This document shows positions 1 to 8,104 of a stretch of 13,434 nucleotides of DNA, piece by piece (position 1 is the first letter of the stretch; each line of letters starts with the position of its first letter). The notes under the pieces are model-generated. The model was not told where the DNA came from and did not search any database. It saw only the letters and a list, made by a program, of their open reading frames with translations. This DNA is from Lachnospiraceae bacterium. GTDB taxonomy: Bacteria; Bacillota; Clostridia; Lachnospirales; Lachnospiraceae. The position numbers and the translations under genes were made by a program. The DNA lies in the NCBI GenBank assembly GCA_024699395.1, contig JAILPU010000319.1:1-13434 (forward strand). The letters are read 5' to 3'.

Positions 1-3000
1 TGAAATCCTTGTGGACTCGATTCTTGCCCTTGCATATCTGTAAACATCGGGGGTTTGTCTTTGGGATTTCTTTTTCTTCCTTCTTCTCCTCTTTTCCCTC
101 TTCGGCTTCTTTTCACGCTTCTTATTAAAGACCTCATAAATACATGGGATTACAAACAGTGTAAGAAGAGTTCCGTATACAAGACCTCCTATGGTTACAA
201 GGGCCATAGGCCTTGCCATATCGGCTCCCATTTCCCTCGAGAAGACCATTGTTGACAGCGCAAGGATAGTGGTAAGGGCTGTCATAAGAACGGGCCTTAA
301 TCTCGTTTTTCCGCCCTTTACAACGTTCTCCCTGAGATTGTCCGAAGTTTCTCCCAGCTTATTCATGTAATCCACCAGGACAATACCGTTATTAACGATA
401 ATTCCCGATAGCATTACAAAACCTATCATGGCAAGAACGCTTATCTCATTATGAGACAAAAACAGCGCCAGGAATCCGCCTGTAAAGGCCAGGGGAATGG
501 TAAACATTATGATAAAGGGATGCTTCAACGACTGGAACTGTGCCACCATTATAAGGTACATGAACACGATTGCCAGTATAAGCATCAAAAGCACCTGCTT
601 TAAAGCATCCATAATGGCCTTGTTTTCTCCGGAGTATTCCAAAGTTATTCCCTTGGGAAGCTCCACCTCCTCCAAAGCCTTTTCCACAAGAGGTGATATA
701 AGTCCTATATTATATCCCTCTCCTATTTCTGCAGTTACCTTTATATATCTGGTCTGATCCTCTCTGTTAATGACTCTGGGAGCATGGGTCTCCTCAAAAC
801 GAGCCATATACCACAAAGGCACCTTCACATTTTTCTGTTCCTTATCGGTTCCGTCTATAAGGATTTCTCCAAGACTTTCCTTTGATATATCAAGGTACTT
901 GTCCGCATTAATGTAAACATCGGTATCGGATCCGGATACAGTAAGTGCCGTTGCCTTGGGTGAATCCGAAAGAGCACTGTTTATCTGAGCAAATACCTGA
1001 GCAACGGTTAGACCGTATTTCACCGCAGTGTCCTTATCAATGCTTATCCTGTATTCACTGTTAACGCTACCTATGCCGTCGTCCACATTCTCACATCCCT
1101 CTATCATGGACACGGTGGATGCAACACTCTTTGCGGCAGCCTCAAGTTTATCCATATCACGGCCTTTGACTATTATCTCAAGTCCCGAGCCGTACATCGC
1201 AGACATGTCTATTGCCTGGGTATTTACTGTTATAACAGCGTTAATTCCCGCTGTCTGCATATAAACATCCTCGGCTATCTCCTTAAGGCTTCTCTTCTTA
1301 TTTTCGTTACAAACAACATATATGGAGCTCTCGGTAATCCCCGAAGAGTCACTTGACCCCATCATCATGGACATGGTGTCTGCGGCAAGGGTTGCACCCA
1401 CATCCTCAACTTCATCAATATCCCTGATGGCATCGATTACCTTATCCGATGCTTTCTTAACATCCTCAAGAGTCTCTGCATCGGGAACCGATACAGTCAC
1501 GGTCATCTGAGTGGAATCCATATCCGTCATAAATGCGGTACCGTTTGACAAAGCCCCTATAAAGGATGCCGCAAGGAAGGTAAGACTTAAGATAAATATT
1601 ACCCCCTTATATTCCAGGCACCATCTCAGTACCTTCTCGTATCCCCTTATAAGCCTTTTGTAAAAATTACCCTCAGGCTTTTCCTTTACGTTCTTCATCA
1701 CTCCTGCTGCCATTGCGGGAACAACGGTAACGGAAATAAGAAGGCTGGCAAGAAGGACAAAGGCGATGGTAAGCCCCATATCCACAAACAGCTGTCTTGT
1801 GATTCCCTCTGTAAACACAATGGGAAGGAATACGCATATGGTGGTAAGGGTTGAAGCCATAATGGCTCCCGCCACCTCAGCAGCACCTTTAATTGCAGCC
1901 TGTTTATAGTCAACGCCCTCATTTTTCAGTCTGAATATATTCTCGATTACCACAATGGAGTTGTCCACCAGCATTCCTATTCCCAGAGCCAGTCCCGACA
2001 GGGAAATAAGGTTAAGGGAAATATGGGCAAAATACATGCAGACAACCGCGGTGACCAGACTCACGGGAATGGATATGGCCACCACAAGTGTGGGTCTTAT
2101 ATCCTTTAAAAACATTAAAAGGATTATAATGGACAGCAATGCTCCAAGAAGGATATTGTTTATGATGGAATCCATTATAAGCTTGATATAGACACCCTGA
2201 TCCATCAAAGGAACAAGGGAAAGATCGTCATTGTCCTCCAAAAGTTCATCAAACTTCTTCTTGACCGAATCCGCCACAGTCTTGGTGGAATATCCCGTCT
2301 GCTTCTGAAGCATAAGGATAACGCCGGGAGTGCCGTTTACATTCGTATATACATCGGCGGAGTTATCCGTATAGAAAACATCAGCCACAGACTCAAGTCT
2401 GATAATATCAACGCCCTCTAAATGCATATCGATAAGAGGAAGTTTTCTCAGGGCGTCCACGTCCTCCACCTTGTCTCCCACTCTCACCAGATACTCATCG
2501 GCATCCTGGTTCACATAGCCCGCAGGCATGGAGAAATTCTGGGCAGCCAAAAGATTCTTAACCATGTCCACCGTAAGGATGTTCTCGGCATTTGCTTTAT
2601 CGTATGCCTCCTGACGGCCTTCTTCTATCTTCTCTTCGCCCTCTTCGATTTCCTTAAGAGCGTCTTCAAGCTGTTTTCTTGCTTCTTCAAGCTTGGTCTG
2701 AGCGTTCTCTATCTCCTTTTTAGCCATCTCAAGCTTATATTCGTTAAGAGATATCTCCGCACTTGATGCGGCGAGTTTTACCGCCGCCTCTATCTGACCT
2801 GAAGTAGCCTCCACAACCCCGTCATCCACAAGGGAAATCTTTTGGTCCAAGGCTTGTATGGTCTTATCAATTGTATTCTTGTAGGAAGCATAGTCAAGGC
2901 CTCCGGTAATGGCAATATAAGCCCCGTAAACCTCATCTCTCTGGGCGGTAAGCTTGTCTATGTCCGTTCCCTGTTTGGCCAGTGCATTGGGAATACTCTG

Positions 3001-4200
3001 GGCTATGGCTGAAAGGGCACCGTACACGGGAACATAATAATCTCCGCTGTTCCAGTCCAGATTCTTAATACTGTTTAGCGTTGCGGAAAGCTCCTTACTC
3101 TTTGCTGCTGCCTGAGTAAGGAGAGTATTGGCAAAATAGCTTGCTTTTAAAGTATTGATAGCCTGCTTTGCCTGATTCTGACCGGAAGCGTCACAGTTGG
3201 ACACGCTCTCCGTCAGCATGTTAAAGGCTTTATTGTAGGTCTCGTGAGCGGTTGTAACCAGCTTTATGTTGGATACGGTGGAGTCAAGCTGTCGAAGACT
3301 GTCATCTAAAGTCTTTGCGGTCTCCAAATCCGCCGAAAGATGCATCTTGGTAGCTTCAAGCTCTGTCTTTGCGGTGAGGAGTTCCTCCATGGCTTCACCC
3401 AGTTTTTTCTGGGTTGTTTTCATGCTTGAATTAAGAGTCCTTTCACCGGAAGAAATCTGTCTCTCCCCGGAGGATATCTCACTTTTTCCGTCGGATAGCT
3501 TGTCTATGTTGGAATCTATTTCCTCCATGCCGTCAAGAACGGTCTGTCTGCTCTCGTCAAGCTTTGACTTGGCATTGGCAATATCATTGTCTATTGCCCC
3601 TCTTATCATGTTATTAACGGCATCTATCTTTTCCTGCCTGATAATAACATTTATGCTCTTATCCACCATCCCTGAAGCTGTGACATTGGCCACACCCTCA
3701 ACGGACTCAATCTCGGGAACAACCTTATCCCTTACATATTCCGCAGTGTCCGCGGCTCCCATACCGTCGATCCCCACCGCAGCTATCATGGTGGGAAGCA
3801 TATTGGGGTTAAGTTTTAAGATAATGGGATTCCCCACAGAATCGTCCCAGTAGCTTTTTATCTGATCCAGTTTCTCCCTGATTTCCAGGCTCACCGCATC
3901 CATATCCGATGACTGGGCAAATTCCAGAATAACCACGGAATAATTCTCATTGGAAACAGAAGAAACATTTTCTATATTGCTGACGGTGGCCATACCCGCC
4001 TCCACCGGCTGAGTCACCACCATCTCCACCGTCTCCGGGCTTGCGCCGGGATAGGTGGTCATAACTATGATATAGGGCAGACTTATATTGGGCAAAAGAT
4101 CCACAGTGGATTTCGTAAAAGCCACCACGCCCAACACTATAGCCAGTATCACTCCCACAAGGACCGAATACGGCTTTTTAACACTGTATTTTGAAATCAT
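1..4200 (-). CDS. RND-family efflux transporter (AcrB/HAE1-like permease), 3' end beyond window
   Basis: Membrane exporter of the resistance-nodulation-division superfamily, expected to use an ion gradient to move hydrophobic or amphipathic substrates. The frame is open from ATG (4198-4200) to the left edge with no stop: 1400 residues, C-terminus missing. TM1 is at about 12-28. The first porter domain (about 35-675) carries a long hydrophilic, coiled-coil-like insertion at about 190-530. TM2-6 cover about 681-820, TM7 about 866-882, the second porter domain about 885-1195 (no insertion), and TM8-12 about 1203-1356. TM4 has LVDNSIVVIEN (D746, N747), where AcrB has Asp-Asp. TM10 has VNNGIVLVDY (N1270, N1271), where AcrB has its Lys. 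After TM12 comes a strongly basic cytoplasmic tail (1357-1380), still open at the edge. A GGAGAG ribosome site precedes the start, 13 bp after sigH, so it is probably in that operon. No adaptor protein gene is visible. Substrate unknown. Family assignment is secure. Confidence 0.93.
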   Translation of the reverse strand, partial: MISKYSVKKPYSVLVGVILAIVLGVVAFTKSTVDLLPNISLPYIIVMTTYPGASPETVEMVVTQPVEAGMATVSNIENVSSVSNENYSVVILEFAQSSDMDAVSLEIREKLDQIKSYWDDSVGNPIILKLNPNMLPTMIAAVGIDGMGAADTAEYVRDKVVPEIESVEGVANVTASGMVDKSINVIIRQEKIDAVNNMIRGAIDNDIANAKSKLDESRQTVLDGMEEIDSNIDKLSDGKSEISSGERQISSGERTLNSSMKTTQKKLGEAMEELLTAKTELEATKMHLSADLETAKTLDDSLRQLDSTVSNIKLVTTAHETYNKAFNMLTESVSNCDASGQNQAKQAINTLKASYFANTLLTQAAAKSKELSATLNSIKNLDWNSGDYYVPVYGALSAIAQSIPNALAKQGTDIDKLTAQRDEVYGAYIAITGGLDYASYKNTIDKTIQALDQKISLVDDGVVEATSGQIEAAVKLAASSAEISLNEYKLEMAKKEIENAQTKLEEARKQLEDALKEIEEGEEKIEEGRQEAYDKANAENILTVDMVKNLLAAQNFSMPAGYVNQDADEYLVRVGDKVEDVDALRKLPLIDMHLEGVDIIRLESVADVFYTDNSADVYTNVNGTPGVILMLQKQTGYSTKTVADSVKKKFDELLEDNDDLSLVPLMDQGVYIKLIMDSIINNILLGALLSIIILLMFLKDIRPTLVVAISIPVSLVTAVVCMYFAHISLNLISLSGLALGIGMLVDNSIVVIENIFRLKNEGVDYKQAAIKGAAEVAGAIMASTLTTICVFLPIVFTEGITRQLFVDMGLTIAFVLLASLLISVTVVPAMAAGVMKNVKEKPEGNFYKRLIRGYEKVLRWCLEYKGVIFILSLTFLAASFIGALSNGTAFMTDMDSTQMTVTVSVPDAETLEDVKKASDKVIDAIRDIDEVEDVGATLAADTMSMMMGSSDSSGITESSIYVVCNENKKRSLKEIAEDVYMQTAGINAVITVNTQAIDMSAMYGSGLEIIVKGRDMDKLEAAAKSVASTVSMIEGCENVDDGIGSVNSEYRISIDKDTAVKYGLTVAQVFAQINSALSDSPKATALTVSGSDTDVYINADKYLDISKESLGEILIDGTDKEQKNVKVPLWYMARFEETHAPRVINREDQTRYIKVTAEIGEGYNIGLISPLVEKALEEVELPKGITLEYSGENKAIMDALKQVLLMLILAIVFMYLIMVAQFQSLKHPFIIMFTIPLAFTGGFLALFLSHNEISVLAMIGFVMLSGIIVNNGIVLVDYMNKLGETSDNLRENVVKGGKTRLRPVLMTALTTILALSTMVFSREMGADMARPMALVTIGGLVYGTLLTLFVIPCIYEVFNKKREKKPKREKRRRRKKKKSQRQTPDVYRYARARIESTRIS

Positions 4201-4213
4201 TTCACTCTCCAGC

Positions 4214-4828
4214 TCAGGTATACAACAATTTCCTCACTTTATTCCTTATACGGTTTAAAGCATTATCCACGGATTTCTCGTTTTTATTAAGCACCGCTGC
4301 GATTTCTCTGTAATTTTTCCCTCCAAGATAAAGATCCAGGACTTCGTTTTCAAAATCGCTCAGGTCATTATTGATCCTGCTTTTCAGGGTTTTAAGATTC
4401 TCACTGTCTAAAATCATGGTCTCCGGATTGGAGCTTACCTTGGCGCTTCCGGATAAATTAATGTCCCCCTCGCCAAAGTTATCCTCGCTGTCATATATGG
4501 AGACGTAGGAATTAAGGGGCAAATTCTTCTTACGGCCGTATGCTTCTATAGCCGTATACATCTGCCTGTCGATACAAAGCTTCGCAAATGTAAAAAATGA
4601 TGCAGGCTTCAAGGGATCATAGTCACGTACCGCCTTAAAAAGACCTATCATCCCTTCCTGTATCAGATCGTCCTTGTCAGCTCCGGGGATAAACATTTTC
4701 CCGGCCAAAATCCTGACAAGATTTTTATACTTGTTACAGATATAATCGGCTATCTCAGACTCGCCGTTTCTCAGTCTCATTATAAGTTCCTCGTCGGCAA
4801 GGCCTTCATATCTGCTGTTTTCAGTCAT
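4214..4828 (-). CDS. sigH: RNA polymerase sigma factor SigH (Spo0H-type)
   Basis: Alternative sigma-70-family factor. In Bacillus and Clostridia, SigH directs transition-phase and early sporulation transcription (known for the family). The 204-residue length is close to the roughly 218 of B. subtilis SigH. Region 2 is clear at about 30-105: a DDLIQEGMIGLFKAVRDYD core at 53-71, then FTFAKLCIDRQM and a KKNLPLNSYVS segment that closely matches my memory of SigH. Region 4 is at about 155-204, with the helix-turn-helix in YREIAAVLNKNEKSVDNAL. The start overlaps the rlmB stop in an ATGA and has an AGAGGATG ribosome site, implying translational coupling. The order cysS-mrnC-rlmB-sigH is the classical Firmicute arrangement, although the yacP homologue of B. 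subtilis is absent and the next gene is an RND pump rather than rpmG-secE-nusG. An ECF factor is unlikely given the region 2/3 boundary motifs. Confidence 0.93.
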   Translation of the reverse strand: MTENSRYEGLADEELIMRLRNGESEIADYICNKYKNLVRILAGKMFIPGADKDDLIQEGMIGLFKAVRDYDPLKPASFFTFAKLCIDRQMYTAIEAYGRKKNLPLNSYVSIYDSEDNFGEGDINLSGSAKVSSNPETMILDSENLKTLKSRINNDLSDFENEVLDLYLGGKNYREIAAVLNKNEKSVDNALNRIRNKVRKLLYT

Positions 4829-5568
4829 TTTTTCATCCTCTGTCTGACTATCTCGAAAGCCATAACCCCTGCTGCCACGGAAGCGTTAAGGGAATCAATA
4901 TCACCCTTCATGGGTATGGATGCCACCATGTCACAGTTTTTGCTTACAAGACGTCCAACGCCCTCTCCCTCGTTACCGATAACAAGACCTATGGGTCCCG
5001 TAAGGTCCATATCATACATGGTCTTCCCATCCATATCGGCACAGACAAACCATAAGCCCTTCTTCTTAAGTTCCTCCATTGTCCTTACAAGATTGGTCAC
5101 TCTTGCAACCGGAGTATAATTAAGCGCCCCGGCGCTGGTTCTCATAACAGTGGGAGTAAGCCCGCAGGATCTGTCCTTTGGGATTATCACTCCGTGAGCT
5201 CCCGAAAGGTTGGCCGTCCTTATAATGGCCCCGAGATTGTGGGGATCCTCTATATTGTCCAAAAGAATCAAAAAGGGAGGCTCGTTTTTCTTTGCGGCAG
5301 CCTCTAACATATCATCGATTTCATGATACTCATACGCCGCCACACAGGCTATGACTCCCTGATGTTTTCCTGTCTGGGACATCTTATCGAGAAGCTCATT
5401 CGACACATACTTCACAGGAGTCTGTGCTTTCTTGGCTTCCCTTCTTATGGTGGACATCACTCCGTCCTGACATCCGTCCAGTATATATATTTTATCTATG
5501 GGTTTCCCCGCTCTGAAGGCCTCAATACATGCATTTCGACCCTCAATATTAAACTCACGATATCCCAT
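4825..5568 (-). CDS. rlmB: TrmH-family 23S rRNA 2'-O-ribose methyltransferase (RlmB-like)
   Basis: SPOUT-class S-adenosylmethionine methyltransferase. RlmB orthologues methylate the 2'-OH of G2251 in 23S rRNA (known for the family). The 247-residue length is typical. Residues 1-75 form the substrate-binding domain, which begins with the usual GRNACIEAF (10-18). The knotted catalytic domain has motif 1 at 103-120 (LDNIEDPHNLGAIIRTAN, with N111 and catalytic-type R117), motif 2 at 195-203 (LVIGNEGEG) and motif 3 at 219-231 (PMKGDIDSLNASV, with N228). The start is ATG with an AGAGGAGACA ribosome site, inside the last 14 bp of mrnC. The stop overlaps the sigH start by 4 bp. The exact rRNA or tRNA target cannot be read from sequence, but position next to mrnC, cysS and sigH supports the rlmB (yacO) orthologue. 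Confidence 0.93.
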   Translation of the reverse strand: MGYREFNIEGRNACIEAFRAGKPIDKIYILDGCQDGVMSTIRREAKKAQTPVKYVSNELLDKMSQTGKHQGVIACVAAYEYHEIDDMLEAAAKKNEPPFLILLDNIEDPHNLGAIIRTANLSGAHGVIIPKDRSCGLTPTVMRTSAGALNYTPVARVTNLVRTMEELKKKGLWFVCADMDGKTMYDMDLTGPIGLVIGNEGEGVGRLVSKNCDMVASIPMKGDIDSLNASVAAGVMAFEIVRQRMKK

Positions 5569-6019
5569 TGTCTCCTCTTTTCAGAGGGATTCCCAAAAGG
5601 GAAGTTCCCTTTTCTATTATTTCCAGCATTCTCTCAGTGCGGCCCGCAAGATATAAATATCCCATAAGGGCCTCAAATCCCGTGGCTTTTCTGTAATCCA
5701 CAGCTGTGGCATTCTTAGCTTTGGTATTGGATTTGGTGTTCCTTCCCCTTTTGTAAACAGCCTCCTCCTCGGGAGTAAGTTCACTGTAAATACTGTCTAT
5801 CAAAGCAGCCTGAGCAGGGGCTTTAACATATTTCACAGCCATTTTATGAAGCTTGTCCGGAGAAACATTATGTCTCTCACATATAAGAGTCCTTATAACA
5901 AGCTCATATACCCCATCCCCAACAAAAGCAAGGGTTAAGGGTGAAAGGGTATTGGGGTCCACCGAATCCGTTACAAAAATATTGTTAATGCCGGTTAAAA
6001 GATCAAGCTTTTCCTCCAT
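5555..6019 (-). CDS. mrnC: Mini-ribonuclease III (MrnC)
   Basis: RNase III-fold endonuclease without a double-stranded RNA-binding domain; the B. subtilis enzyme matures the 5' and 3' ends of 23S rRNA (known for the family). The 154 residues form one domain. Signature motifs are LAFVGDGVYEL (30-40, with catalytic Asp35) and TGFEALMGYLYL (113-124, with catalytic Glu117). A basic stretch at 90-103 (KRGRNTKSNTKAKN) fits the RNA-contact loop of this family. Its ATG abuts the cysS stop codon (TAAATG), and its end overlaps the rlmB start by 14 bp, so the three genes are probably co-transcribed. Position directly after cysS is the conserved Firmicute location. Confidence 0.94.
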   Translation of the reverse strand: MEEKLDLLTGINNIFVTDSVDPNTLSPLTLAFVGDGVYELVIRTLICERHNVSPDKLHKMAVKYVKAPAQAALIDSIYSELTPEEEAVYKRGRNTKSNTKAKNATAVDYRKATGFEALMGYLYLAGRTERMLEIIEKGTSLLGIPLKRGDNGIS

Positions 6020-7432
6020 TTATACAAGCTCCCACTTTACGCCTTCCCTTGTATCCTTTATGGAAACACCTTTGGCGAGAAGCTCGTCTCTTATGGCATC
6101 GGCTTTTGCAAAATCCTTTGCCTTCTTGGCTTCGGCTCTCTCCTCAATCTTTTGTTTGATAAATGACTCAAGCTCTGAATCCACATTACCTGTCTTTTCT
6201 TCTTTGACAGTAAGGTCAAGACCCAGAACCTCGTCAAAGCTCTTAATGATTGCCTTCTTTGTGGCGTCATTTACATCTTCTTTAAGTACGTCATATATAA
6301 GGGTCAAAGCCATTGAGGTATTAAGATCGTTGCAAAGTGTATCCTCAAATTTGCTTCTGTAGGATGCAAACACATTGCTGTCAATCTCTCCCTCTTCATT
6401 AAGGGATGAAACCCTGTTTCTGAGCTTCGCATACTGAAGGGCCATATTGTCAAGATTGTCAAAGGAAAACTCTAAAGGCTTCCTGTAATGGGATGAAAGG
6501 GCAAACATTCTGTAGCAAAGGGGATTGTAGCCCTTCTTTTCCAAAAGAGAAACAGTGAGGAAGTCACCCTTGGACTTACTCATCTTGCCGTCCTTATCGT
6601 TGAGATGATGGACATGGAACCAGTATCCGCACCACTTGTGACCTGTATACGCCTCACTCTGGGCAATCTCATTGGTGTGATGAGGGAATATGTTATCCAC
6701 TCCGCCGCAATGGATGTCCATCTCTGTACCCAAATGCTTCATACTTATGCAGGAGCACTCAATATGCCATCCGGGATATCCCACGCCCCAGGGGCTGTCC
6801 CACTTAAGAGCCTGATCCTCGAATTTGGACTTGGTAAACCAGAGAACAAAATCATTCTTGTTCTTCTTGTTCACATCCTCCGTTACGTCATCTCTCACAC
6901 CCACCATAAGTTCATCCTTGGACTGGGTACGGAAAACATAATACTCCTCAAGCTTGGAGGTATCAAAATAAACATTTCCTCCCGCAACATATGCATAACC
7001 CTTTTCAAGGAGTGTCTCTATCATATGTATGAATTCGGAAATGCAATTGGTGGCAGGCTCCACCACATCAGGCTTTTTGATATTTAACTTTCTGCAATCC
7101 TCAAAGAAAGCATCGGTATAAAAGCCGGCTATCTCCATAACCGTCTTATGCTCTCTCTGGGCTCCCTTAAGCATCTTGTCCTCACCGGTATCGGCATCGC
7201 TGGAAAGATGACCCACATCGGTTATATTCATAACACGCTTAACATCATATCCCAAATATCTGAGGGTTTTCTCCAGCACGTCCTCCTCGATATAGGTTCT
7301 TAAGTTACCTATATGGGCATAGTGATATACGGTGGGTCCGCAGGTGTACATTTTAACCTTTCCCTCCTCTATGGGAACGAACTTCTCCACCTTCTTGGTA
7401 AGTGTATTGTAAAACTGCAATTTGTTTTCCAT
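6020..7432 (-). CDS. cysS: Cysteinyl-tRNA synthetase
   Basis: Class I aminoacyl-tRNA synthetase that charges tRNA-Cys with cysteine in the cytosol. The 470 residues are full length. The nucleotide-binding HIGH-type motif is HIGN at 40-43, within CGPTVYHYAHIGNLRTY. The KMSKS loop is at 283-287. The zinc site that selects cysteine is complete: C31, C226 (in GWHIECSC), H251 and E255 (in FPHHTNEIAQS). The C-terminal part (about 330-470) is the usual helical anticodon-recognition region. The start has a CGGAGGA ribosome site 12 bp after cysE, and the stop is contiguous with mrnC. Pairing with cysE links cysteine synthesis and charging, as in B. subtilis. I saw no T-box leader before cysE or cysS, unlike the B. 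subtilis operon. Confidence 0.97.
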   Translation of the reverse strand: MENKLQFYNTLTKKVEKFVPIEEGKVKMYTCGPTVYHYAHIGNLRTYIEEDVLEKTLRYLGYDVKRVMNITDVGHLSSDADTGEDKMLKGAQREHKTVMEIAGFYTDAFFEDCRKLNIKKPDVVEPATNCISEFIHMIETLLEKGYAYVAGGNVYFDTSKLEEYYVFRTQSKDELMVGVRDDVTEDVNKKNKNDFVLWFTKSKFEDQALKWDSPWGVGYPGWHIECSCISMKHLGTEMDIHCGGVDNIFPHHTNEIAQSEAYTGHKWCGYWFHVHHLNDKDGKMSKSKGDFLTVSLLEKKGYNPLCYRMFALSSHYRKPLEFSFDNLDNMALQYAKLRNRVSSLNEEGEIDSNVFASYRSKFEDTLCNDLNTSMALTLIYDVLKEDVNDATKKAIIKSFDEVLGLDLTVKEEKTGNVDSELESFIKQKIEERAEAKKAKDFAKADAIRDELLAKGVSIKDTREGVKWELV

Positions 7433-7444
7433 TTTGTCCTCCGT

Positions 7445-8101
7445 TTATTTCTCAAGTCTTCGAAGCTTGGCCTCAAGGTCGATAAGGCGGTTTGTAAGCT
7501 CCGCATTGGATTTTTTCAAAGCGGTGATATCCTCCTGAACGGGATCGGGAAGATCTGTCTGGTTAAGAGTATCCTGGGGAAGGTCCATGTTAAGCCTTTT
7601 AACCACTCTTCCGGGAACGCCCACAACAGTGGAATTGGGGGGCACTTCCTCAAGCACCACGCTTCCCGCTCCAATCTTACTGTTATCACCTATTTTAAAA
7701 GATCCCAGCACCTTTGCACCGGTACTGATCATCACATTATTGCCTATGGTGGGATGACGCTTTCCCTGCTCCTTACCGGTTCCGCCTAAAGTCACCCCCT
7801 GGTAAAGAGTCACATTGTCTCCTATAACAGTGGTCTCACCAATGATTACGCCCATTCCGTGATCGATAAAAAAGCCTTTTCCTATCTGTGCACCGGGATG
7901 AATCTCAATCCCTGTTTTTCTCACTGCCTTCTGGGAAACATATCTTGCGAGAAAATAGTGCTTTTTGATATATAGCTTATGCGCCACTCTGTAGTAAAGC
8001 ATCACCTTAAATCCCGGGTAAAGAAACACCTCGAGATTGGAATGAATGGCCGGGTCTCTCTCCCTTACCACCTTTATCTCTTCTTTAATAAAATCAAACA
8101 T
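7445..8101 (-). CDS. cysE: Serine O-acetyltransferase
   Basis: Transfers acetyl from acetyl-CoA to L-serine, giving O-acetylserine, the first committed step of cysteine biosynthesis. The 218-residue length matches the short Gram-positive type. Residues 1-60 are the helical N-terminal domain. From about 64 to 165 runs a left-handed beta-helix of hexapeptide repeats ([53 protein letters not shown]). The catalytic His is H81 in FIDHGMGV, followed by the GETTVIG and LGGTGK elements. After the [11 protein letters not shown] closing segment, the tail (about 190-218) looks like a short coiled coil ending LRRLEK, rather than an Ile-terminated peptide of the kind that docks into O-acetylserine sulfhydrylase. 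The gap to the upstream adenosine deaminase gene is 3 bp, and the GGAGT ribosome site lies within that gene's end. Confidence 0.95.
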   Translation of the reverse strand: MFDFIKEEIKVVRERDPAIHSNLEVFLYPGFKVMLYYRVAHKLYIKKHYFLARYVSQKAVRKTGIEIHPGAQIGKGFFIDHGMGVIIGETTVIGDNVTLYQGVTLGGTGKEQGKRHPTIGNNVMISTGAKVLGSFKIGDNSKIGAGSVVLEEVPPNSTVVGVPGRVVKRLNMDLPQDTLNQTDLPDPVQEDITALKKSNAELTNRLIDLEAKLRRLEK

Positions 8102-8104
8102 TAT

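Noticed and set aside
3266..3853. Plus-strand frame of 195 codons within the RND gene
   Set aside because: It lies opposite the coiled-coil insertion, whose Glu/Ser/Leu-rich codons create an open Ser/Leu-rich shadow frame. The minus frame continues through with clear RND domains on both sides.
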